From NCBI GenBank assembly GCA_040756085.1, contig JBFMAE010000262.1, positions 1 to 5,007 of the forward strand: 5,007 nt of DNA. Direction: 5' to 3'. The notes beneath the pieces are model-generated. The model had not been told where the DNA came from. It did no database searches and saw only the letters and a program-made list of their open reading frames with translations. The position numbers and the translations under genes are program-made. Of this stretch, positions 1 to 5,007 are shown one piece after another. This DNA comes from JBFMAE01 sp040756085 (GTDB lineage: Bacteria > Desulfobacterota > BSN033 > UBA1163). The number at the start of each line of letters is the position of its first letter. Positions within the stretch are counted from its first letter, which is position 1.

Positions 1-254
1 TGATAATCGAAAGGCTTAACGAAAGTTCCCTTGCCCTGATGGATTTCGATTAGACCCATCATATCTAAGGATCGAAGGGCTTCTCGTAAGGCTGGCCGAC
101 TAACGGAAAAAATTGAGGTCAATTCTCGTTCAGTGGGAAGCTTATCACCAGGTTTGAGATTTTTATTAACGATGAGAGACTTGATCTGTTGGGCAATTTC
201 AACAGACTTTCTATATTTTTGAATGGGTTTAAGAGAGGATAAGATATCGTTCAT
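1..254 (-). CDS. GntR/FadR-family transcriptional regulator, N-terminal part (cut by left edge)
   Basis: The first 84 codons of a DNA-binding regulator are visible; the frame is still open at the left edge. Residues about 15-81 form the winged helix-turn-helix of the GntR family: an amphipathic helix, then LKPGDKLPTEREL (33-45), the recognition part VSRPALREALRSLDMMGLIE (51-70) and the wing HQGKGTFV (72-79). The LPTEREL and SRPALREAL pattern is typical of the FadR (FCD) subgroup, whose missing C-terminal domain would bind a small carboxylate or related effector. The ligand cannot be told from this part. The ATG at 254 is chosen because it sits at the usual distance before the helix; there is no clear Shine-Dalgarno sequence before it (AT-rich leader). 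A strong promoter with a dyad over its -10 box lies just upstream, which suggests autoregulation. Family is secure; subgroup is probable. Confidence 0.93.
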   Translation of the reverse strand, partial: MNDILSSLKPIQKYRKSVEIAQQIKSLIVNKNLKPGDKLPTERELTSIFSVSRPALREALRSLDMMGLIEIHQGKGTFVKPFDY

Positions 255-297
255 ATTATGTTTTTAATTGGTAAGATATTTACATATATATCTATTC

Positions 298-314
298 TGG
301 TGCTTTATACACCA
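298..314. promoter_or_regulatory. Candidate operator dyad TGGTG-N7-CACCA over the -10 box
   Basis: Two perfect 5-base inverted arms, TGGTG (298-302) and CACCA (310-314), flank a 7-base centre that contains the -10 box of the regulator promoter. FadR-subgroup GntR proteins are known to bind dyads built on TGGT/ACCA half-sites, usually with a shorter centre than here. A lone extra half-site AATTGGT lies at 266-272 in the leader. A protein bound here would block RNA polymerase, so negative autoregulation is the simplest inference; the long centre is the main reason for caution. Confidence 0.45.
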
Positions 315-332
315 CACTAAAATTCTTGTCAA
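304..332 (-). promoter_or_regulatory. Sigma-70-type promoter for the GntR-family regulator
   Basis: Read on the minus strand, a perfect -35 box TTGACA (332-327) is followed by a 17-base spacer and a -10 box TATAAA (309-304, five of six to consensus). Transcription would start near 297, giving a leader of roughly 43 bases before the ATG at 254. It is the only strong promoter-like pair I found in the intergenic region, and its direction and distance fit the regulator gene. Confidence 0.75.
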
Positions 333-373
333 GAAAAATTTTAGAGAGCTCCGAAAAATTACTACATGCTCTC

Positions 374-490
374 CTGATTACACGGATTCCTGGACATGTC
401 AGGAACAGGTTTCAAAAGATGATTACGCAGATTTACCTGATTTTTAAATGCTTTTTTTATCTGTAATCTGTTTCTAATTGATATAATCAG
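374..490. repeat. GATTAC-type intergenic repeat cluster with inverted arms
   Basis: The short motif GATTAC(A/G)C(A/G)GAT occurs at 376-387 and 421-432 in the same direction, and its complement ATCTGTAATC lies at 459-468. The last two form an imperfect hairpin around an AT-rich centre with a run of seven T (452-458). Within the cluster, TTCCTG (387-392) and CAGGAA (400-405) form a 19-base dyad. No reading frame is supported. The block resembles short dispersed 'gattacacagatt' repeats found between genes in many bacterial genomes; a role is not evident. Confidence 0.45.
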
Positions 491-677
491 GATGGCCTCG
501 TAAAAAGTCTACCAATCTGTCACTCCTGCCCCGTATCAGGTACGGGGTAAACTCCAGTAGGAATCCAGTCTTTTTAAACATTTAGAATTCCACTGGATTC
601 CCGTTCCCCGCTTTCGCGAGGACAAGTTTCACGGGAATGACGATAATGAGCTGAATCGAACTTTTCATGAATCCATC
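491..677. mobile_element. MITE-like non-autonomous element, 187 bp, flanked by a 5-bp direct repeat
   Basis: The ends are imperfect inverted repeats: GATGGCCTCGTAAAAAGTC at 491-509 matches the complement of 659-677 at 14 of 19 positions. The element is flanked by ATCAG at 486-490 and again at 678-682, as expected of a 5-bp target-site duplication. Inside it are a perfect 10-bp inverted pair, ggaatccagt (560-569) and actggattcc (592-601), a CCCCGTA/TACGGGG hairpin (529-535, 541-547), and a matching GTCA/TGAC pair (519-522, 638-641). It codes for no protein, so any movement would depend on a transposase from elsewhere. Similar palindromic elements with 'ggaatccag' and 'gcgaaagcgg' words are common between genes of Desulfobacterota; that link is from memory of repeat style. 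Confidence 0.7.
529..547. repeat. Perfect 7-bp hairpin inside the MITE-like element
   Basis: CCCCGTA (529-535) and TACGGGG (541-547) pair perfectly around the 5-base loop TCAGG. It belongs to the left half of the MITE-like element. With no T-run after it, it is not a convincing terminator. Confidence 0.6.
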
Positions 678-682
678 ATCAG

Positions 683-800
683 AGATTTCTATACTCTTTC
701 AGAGATCTCTTTTTGGAAATTTGTAAAAGGTTCCAATTCGAAATTGTTCTGATTTACCCCGACCATCCAGAGAAAGCCCCTGACTTAAGTCAAGAGTATA
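683..800. other. Unassigned AT-rich intergenic stretch with small dyads
   Basis: No gene or RNA is supported here. Small symmetric words are present: the 10-bp palindrome AGAGATCTCT (701-710), a TTGGAA/TTCCAA pair (713-718, 731-736) and the 12-bp perfect palindrome TGACTTAAGTCA (781-792). None has a neighbouring feature that gives it a role. Confidence 0.4.
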
Positions 801-801
801 A

Positions 802-821
802 AGGGCGATTTTTTCAGCCCT
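802..821 (-). terminator. Weak hairpin, possible terminator of the glutamate synthase-like gene
   Basis: AGGGC (802-806) and GCCCT (817-821) form a 5-bp stem with a 10-base loop. On the minus strand it is followed only by TTTATA rather than a full T-run. It lies about 160 bases after the stop of the large gene. The stem is short and the tail poor, so this is a weak candidate; the GC-rich hairpin at 831-850 is an equally plausible stop point. Confidence 0.22.
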
Positions 822-824
822 CTC

Positions 825-862
825 AGAAAGCCACGTGCTTTAGCGCGGGGATGAGCGGGGTT
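825..862 (+). mobile_element. IS200/IS605-type right-end hairpin, probable element relic
   Basis: On the plus strand the sequence reads AGAAAGCC followed by a stem-loop: CCACGTGC (831-838), loop TTTA (839-842), GCGCGGGG (843-850), with seven of eight pairs formed, one of them G-T. The frame 'AAGCC - stem - CTTTAG - stem - GGGGATGA' is the form often seen at the right end of IS200/IS605-family elements, where it is also the 3' end of the TnpB guide RNA. No TnpA or TnpB reading frame is present nearby, so this would be a stranded end. The identification rests on the shape and wording of one hairpin and could be coincidence. Confidence 0.4.
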
Positions 863-980
863 TACCTTGGCATGGTCTTTTGATGAGATCAAGGTAGTGG
901 TGAAGGAGGTGATATCCTTCCATCTTTAACCTGGTGAGATCGTTGTCAACGCAGGGTTTCGCTTCTGCCCGATTTTCATT
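840..980 (-). other. In-frame open stretch directly after the stop of the glutamate synthase-like gene
   Basis: After the TGA at 983-981 the same frame stays open for 46 sense codons and ends at TAA (842-840) inside the IS-like hairpin. The reading contains an amphipathic-looking segment, MEGYHLLHHYLDLIKRP, and so repeats the EGYH with which the gene ends. A run this long without a stop happens by chance about one time in ten. It may be a former C-terminal tail cut off by a point mutation, or ordinary non-coding DNA. There is no evidence that it is translated. Confidence 0.25.
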
Positions 981-3900
981 TCAATGATAACCCTCCAGTT
1001 CTCCCTTGGGAAGAATCCATTGAAAATCTTCGGGTGAGATCGTCTCCAGATGTCGGTTGATTGGAAGGGTGAGATGGTTGTTTTCCCTGGAGAAGCCGAG
1101 GTTGAAAATAGTCTCCAGTTTCATAAGGCGGTTGGCGATTTCTTCCCACTTTTGGTCGTCTACCGGGCGAACGATGCATGCTTTGTATTGAGCTTCATCC
1201 AATCTACTGCTGGGATCGTAGAAAATGGCTTCACCGGCGGAGGCACCCGCCAGGATTTTTGCCCCTTTATATGGAGAGTCCATCCGGCGAAGAATCCCGT
1301 CGTTTCCCCGGAAGAGGCCGAGCACGATCACCGATCCACCCATGAATGCCTGACAGAGGTGTTCGTATGCCGTACCGACGATGTTCACCTCCAGTCCAGG
1401 ACCCCGCGGGTCGCTCACTGCGCAGACCCAACCCCGGTCCACCACATTGCCGAGGATATTGAATGTCCCTCCCTTGGCAGAGTATCCCGTTACCTTTCCC
1501 ACGTCCCCGTGAATCTCCAGCGTGCCGGAATGCATGACCATTCCTGTAAAATTCTGGGCATGGTCATGGACCCGTACCAGAGCACCCATATTGAATGCGC
1601 CACAATACTCCCCAGGGCTTCCATAGATATCGACCGCCGTATCGAAGGTTTGCCCGGAACCCATGCCCATGCCTATGCCTCGCTGGCCTCCCACCCTGTA
1701 AACGATGAATTTCCGCCATCCCATCCAATGTGCATGATCGAGGAAGCAGCTCAGAACGAGCAGGGGATCGACTCCTTCAGGCCGAAATCCCCGGGCGTCC
1801 ACTACTAACACCTGCTCCTTTTCTTCCGGTCCTTCAAGCTTTCCGGCATTGGCGAAGGTGACGCGAACCATTCCATTTCGACCCTTCAGACGATCCAGCA
1901 CCCCGTCTATATGATCTTTAAGCATATGAAGAAGCGCCCCTCGGTCTTTTTCTCCTGTGTCCCAACCAGGGAGATGGTCATACATCCGGGTCAGTTCCTC
2001 GATCGTCCGAGCAACCGGAAAACGATCCGTCATCTTTTCCAGTGCTGATTTAAATTCACCAAATTTCCATCCGGGCAGATGATCCCGGAAGAAGAGGGAG
2101 GGGTTGCCTTCAGATTCGGTCTCTTTCCAAGAAACAGGAGAAAGGATTCGCTCCTCCGAAGAAGGAAATGTCCCATGAGGAATATTCAAGGGGCAGCCGA
2201 ATTTGTCCAGCACCTCGTGGCCTGTGATCCTTCCCTTCTTATCGTAGAACACCCTGCTCACCATGCCCGTGTTGACCGTAAAGTTCAGGGGGGGAACGGT
2301 GCTGCGCATCATTCCCAAACGGTAAAGCTCCTGCAAGCCTGCATCGCTTCCCTGTTTTTCAGAGCAGATGATGCTCACAAAGTTCTCTCCATCATCATAG
2401 AGCATGGCCACATTGGGACGCAGCAGTGACGGATCGATAATATCCAACCGCTCGATCACCCTTCGATATGGATCGATTCGGCCGCACAGGTACTGGTAGG
2501 GACCATCAGGTGCACTCTCCAGCTCCACCTCCTGTATGCGCTCAAAACGTTCTCTGATCTCAGGAGGCAACTGGGTTAGGTTCCATCCTGTCGTTGGGGA
2601 GAAGGATTCCACCAGGGCATCGAAGGGATAGTGGAGGTATTGACTGAGCAGATGGAGTTTGAGAGAGGCCACGGCTGTATCGGTCTGGGCAAGGGGTATT
2701 AAGTTGAATTGAGACACACGGTTTATCATCGTGCGATAATTTGTCGTTTCACCATTATGGGTCAGTGCCGTATGGAGCTCGGCAAAAGGGTGGGCATTCA
2801 TCTGGTCGACGACAGACCCGGTAGCCAGCCGTCGGTGGATGACATTGACCGGCGCTTCAGGGAGGTCCCACGGGATTTGACGGCCATCACTCTTCCAGCA
2901 GCCGGAGTTCTTGCCGCAAGAGAGGACGGCTGCTTTCTTCTTTTGAAGCTCGGTATAGTTTCCACGTGTGATCCTGCGGGCAAGCCTGTAAATGTATTCG
3001 TCCTCGGACTCCTGCAGAAAGGCTATTTGCTCTTTGTAATTTTCAACGGCCAGATCCCGATAGCGAATCGCTCGGGGTGGCCAGACGGGATCGTTCAACA
3101 GATCCTCTTCTATAAAGCGGAATAGCTCTTCCCGACGCACACGCACAAAGAACCGGAACACATCACCCGGGTCCTTCTCGCCATAGCATCGGAAATCTTG
3201 CTCCTTTCCCTTTTCATCGCGTTTATACGGGATGCGGCATCCCTCCAGATTGCCATCGAACTCATCCAGTTGAAGGCCCTTGAAATATTGCTCCATAATC
3301 TCCTGCATGAGCCGCTGGCGTCCAGCGAGAATTTCCTGTCTGGCTCTTTGCCGGATCTCTTCCGGTTCCATGCCCGGATGTTCAGCCATGATCTCCTGTT
3401 CGATCTGGGGCTGAAGGGTTCCTTTAATCAGGACATGGAGGGCATAGTGATCCATATGATGGGGATAGCATCCTCCCTTCCAGACACCCACGCCATCCAT
3501 CCCGCGGTTCGCCATCCGGTCCAGCATCAGGTCCATCACATGGCTCGGGATGAAATGGTTGGAGACAATGGCAGCCACACCGCAATCCGAAGGAGCGTGC
3601 ACCGGTTCTACCGTCAGAGGTTTTATGACAGGAGCTTCTCCGGATTCTTCCTTTCCCAAAGCGTCTGCCGATGAGATTTCAGCCCGGCGACCGCGACGGT
3701 CACGCACCCTCTCTTCAAGAAGGGGCCATTCCATGCAGTCATAGCGTCCCCGGAGTTCCCGGATGTCTTTCATTCCGAGAGCAGCAATGGCCCTTGCGAC
3801 CTGTGCCTGGAGGATGGCACGGAAGTTAATGATCTGCTGGGTATTCAGCTCCACATTACGTAACAACTGCATCCTGGGTTCAATGGTGGAGATGCCACTC

Positions 3901-5007
3901 CGGCATCCTGATTCGCAGTTTCGGTCCCGGACACAGCCGATGGCCACAAGGTCTGCGGTACCCAGGACGACCCCGTCAAGCCCCATGGAGATCCCTTTGA
4001 TCACATCTCCCCATGTGCGGAATCCGCCGCTCCCCATGAAGACGACATAATCCCTTAATCCATCATCCATCAGCTTTTCATGGCAGATGGGGACCGCATA
4101 CTCCATATGCATTCCCATCTGTCCCTTGATGATGTCGGGGGCTGCACCCGTGCCTCCGCGGGGCCCATCGAGCCAGACCTCGATGACCATCCGGTTGTCC
4201 TTGGCGATGCGGGCAAGGCCGGAAACGATAAACTCAATGTCCGGCGATGGTGAAACTTTGATACAGATGGTGGTACGGCGGTTGATCATTCGCACGGCAT
4301 CGATGAAGGCCTTCACATCCTCAATCGAATAGCAATTATGGAAGGGGAAAGGAGAGATGAGGCTGGTCCCCTCGGCAACCCCGCGCAGCCTGGAGACCAA
4401 GCCGAAGACTTTTCTTCCCAAAAGGTGACCTCCGACACCCTGCTTCGCCCCTTGGCTGTAAGCGATCACCACCCGGCGGGCGCGACGGATGGTCTCCTTG
4501 GTCACCCCGAATAATCCGGTCTTGAGCTGTGTGGAGACATAAGGTTCGTCTTCAGGTGTGACGATGGGGACATACTGAACAGGCATGGAAGCTGGATATC
4601 TTTTCAAAGTGTCCAGTAGCGCCTGATATTCCGGAGATTCGTCCATCTCCTGTTCCACCCGTTTGATTAATTCCTCCACTGGGATGAGCTTTCTCTCTTC
4701 CATCAGCCGGCTTAAGAGGATGACCTGTTGATCGGTTAAGTCGATGGGGTTCCAGTTCGAATCAAGAATGAAGAGGGTGGGATATCCTCCCTCACCTGTG
4801 TCCATCTGAGTTCCGAGGGTACGGGTGGCCAGTACCCGGGCTCGCCAGGTTCCCGGGCCAATCGACCCAACAGACATCCCGGCTCCGATGAAGGGAGACT
4901 TCAGCCGCAGTTCAGGCGTAATCTGAAGCCCGGTCGATATTTCATCCAGCCTTTCCTCAAGGATTCGGTCAGGGTTCTGCTGGAAAAGAAGATGGATAAA
5001 ATCGAAA
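981..5007 (-). CDS. Glutamate synthase-like protein with permuted domains: FMN/Fe-S synthase - class II amidotransferase - GXGXG (5' end beyond window)
   Basis: The protein should make glutamate, or a related N-substituted amino acid, from glutamine and a 2-oxo acid in the cytoplasm. 1,341 codons are visible without a stop. Residue numbers count from the first in-window Met (4877); 43 further in-frame codons precede it, none ATG, GTG or TTG, and they lead into the conserved PFIGAGMSVGSIG, so the real start lies beyond the right edge. FMN domain (to about 385): GEGG (28-31), FGVT (123-126), QGAKQGVGGHL (142-152), SPFPFHNCYSIEDV (175-188), IKVSP (206-210), DGPRGGTGAAP (237-247), and Cys315/321/325 for a 3Fe-4S cluster. 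A charged, proline-bearing linker (382-431) follows. Amidotransferase (432 to about 890): nucleophile candidate Cys432 in DCGVAAIV, RGMDGVG (458-464), HRRLAT (681-686), NAHPF (694-698), HNGE (707-710), TDT (732-734). GXGXG domain (about 1022-1222): VVDARG, GGQRGIG, HGDVGKVTGYSAKGG, GGSVIVLGL. Classical GltB has the amidotransferase first. The separate GlxB/C/D or N-methylglutamate synthase subunits are a close alternative match. No FAD/NAD(P)H domain is visible, so a partner must supply electrons. Confidence 0.95.
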   Translation of the reverse strand, partial: FDFIHLLFQQNPDRILEERLDEISTGLQITPELRLKSPFIGAGMSVGSIGPGTWRARVLATRTLGTQMDTGEGGYPTLFILDSNWNPIDLTDQQVILLSRLMEERKLIPVEELIKRVEQEMDESPEYQALLDTLKRYPASMPVQYVPIVTPEDEPYVSTQLKTGLFGVTKETIRRARRVVIAYSQGAKQGVGGHLLGRKVFGLVSRLRGVAEGTSLISPFPFHNCYSIEDVKAFIDAVRMINRRTTICIKVSPSPDIEFIVSGLARIAKDNRMVIEVWLDGPRGGTGAAPDIIKGQMGMHMEYAVPICHEKLMDDGLRDYVVFMGSGGFRTWGDVIKGISMGLDGVVLGTADLVAIGCVRDRNCESGCRSGISTIEPRMQLLRNVELNTQQIINFRAILQAQVARAIAALGMKDIRELRGRYDCMEWPLLEERVRDRRGRRAEISSADALGKEESGEAPVIKPLTVEPVHAPSDCGVAAIVSNHFIPSHVMDLMLDRMANRGMDGVGVWKGGCYPHHMDHYALHVLIKGTLQPQIEQEIMAEHPGMEPEEIRQRARQEILAGRQRLMQEIMEQYFKGLQLDEFDGNLEGCRIPYKRDEKGKEQDFRCYGEKDPGDVFRFFVRVRREELFRFIEEDLLNDPVWPPRAIRYRDLAVENYKEQIAFLQESEDEYIYRLARRITRGNYTELQKKKAAVLSCGKNSGCWKSDGRQIPWDLPEAPVNVIHRRLATGSVVDQMNAHPFAELHTALTHNGETTNYRTMINRVSQFNLIPLAQTDTAVASLKLHLLSQYLHYPFDALVESFSPTTGWNLTQLPPEIRERFERIQEVELESAPDGPYQYLCGRIDPYRRVIERLDIIDPSLLRPNVAMLYDDGENFVSIICSEKQGSDAGLQELYRLGMMRSTVPPLNFTVNTGMVSRVFYDKKGRITGHEVLDKFGCPLNIPHGTFPSSEERILSPVSWKETESEGNPSLFFRDHLPGWKFGEFKSALEKMTDRFPVARTIEELTRMYDHLPGWDTGEKDRGALLHMLKDHIDGVLDRLKGRNGMVRVTFANAGKLEGPEEKEQVLVVDARGFRPEGVDPLLVLSCFLDHAHWMGWRKFIVYRVGGQRGIGMGMGSGQTFDTAVDIYGSPGEYCGAFNMGALVRVHDHAQNFTGMVMHSGTLEIHGDVGKVTGYSAKGGTFNILGNVVDRGWVCAVSDPRGPGLEVNIVGTAYEHLCQAFMGGSVIVLGLFRGNDGILRRMDSPYKGAKILAGASAGEAIFYDPSSRLDEAQYKACIVRPVDDQKWEEIANRLMKLETIFNLGFSRENNHLTLPINRHLETISPEDFQWILPKGELEGYH

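Noticed and set aside
374..690. Possible CRISPR array, because of several short repeats
   Set aside because: Repeat units are short, imperfect, unevenly spaced and partly inverted; there are no regular repeat-spacer units.
681..714. AGAGAT...ATCTCT pair followed by five T on the plus strand as a terminator
   Set aside because: The stem is AT-rich and only 6 bp with an 18-base loop, and no plus-strand gene ends before it.
903..917. Plus-strand AAGGAGGTGAT, like a perfect Shine-Dalgarno or the complement of the 16S rRNA 3' end
   Set aside because: No start codon lies at a usable distance downstream, no plus-strand frame follows, and the surrounding bases do not match 16S rRNA.
981..983. TGA as a possible selenocysteine codon with the open frame after it
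   Set aside because: A chance open run of this length is fairly likely, the synthase domains are complete before it, and I saw no clear selenocysteine-insertion stem-loop just downstream.
976..1179. Second minus-strand open frame overlapping the 3' end of the large gene
   Set aside because: It is a shifted-frame reading of the same DNA, with low-complexity Arg/Pro/Ser content and no domain signal; the main frame is clearly coding here.
1050..1808. Long plus-strand open frame of 252 codons opposite the large gene
   Set aside because: It is antisense to the conserved GXGXG domain, its translation resembles no family I know, and the minus-strand motifs explain the open frame. The other plus-strand frames at 2079-2429, 2709-3125, 3198-3674, 3550-3744, 3763-4050 and 4087-4332 fail for the same reason.
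4875..4888. GGAG followed by five bases and ATG at 4877, looking like a Shine-Dalgarno and start
   Set aside because: The bases encode the conserved Gly-Ala-Gly just before MSVGSIG, and the frame continues open to the window edge, so it is an internal coincidence.

Overview
The window holds parts of two genes, both read from the minus strand, separated by about 725 bases of AT-richer DNA full of repeat and mobile-element debris. The right four fifths (981 to the right edge) is one very large, uninterrupted reading frame that continues past the right edge. It encodes a glutamate synthase-like protein whose domain order differs from the classical GltB large subunit: FMN and Fe-S synthase domain first, class II glutamine amidotransferase second, GXGXG beta-helix domain last. 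The left edge (1-254) carries the first 84 codons of a GntR/FadR-type transcription regulator, cut off by the window.

Layout from left to right: the regulator N-terminus (1-254, minus); its likely promoter, a TTGACA box, 17 bases, then TATAAA, with the -10 box inside a TGGTG/CACCA dyad that could be an operator (298-332); a cluster of GATTAC-type repeats and dyads (about 374-490); a 187-bp MITE-like element with imperfect terminal inverted repeats and a 5-bp ATCAG direct repeat on each side (486-682); an unassigned AT-rich stretch (683-800); a hairpin resembling the right end of an IS200/IS605-family element (825-862); then the 3' end of the glutamate synthase-like gene at 981. Just after that stop, the same frame stays open for 46 more codons, and the gene's last 70 bases have a degraded partial resemblance about 100 bp further on.

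How the parts work together: the three domains of the large protein cover the usual glutamate synthase cycle, in which glutamine is hydrolysed, ammonia is channelled, and 2-oxoglutarate is reduced to glutamate on FMN fed through an Fe-S cluster. No FAD/NAD(P)H subunit (GltD) is visible, so reductant must come from ferredoxin or from a partner outside the window. The regulator has its own promoter and need not control the large gene.

Organism: the moderately GC-rich coding DNA, the short 'ggaatccagt / actggattcc' repeat elements with GATGG...AAAAAGT ends, and the style of the fusion suggest a bacterium of the Desulfobacterota/Syntrophobacterales type. This is an inference from repeat style, not a proven assignment. 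The best candidate for something unusual is the permuted three-domain synthase with an internal amidotransferase cysteine.
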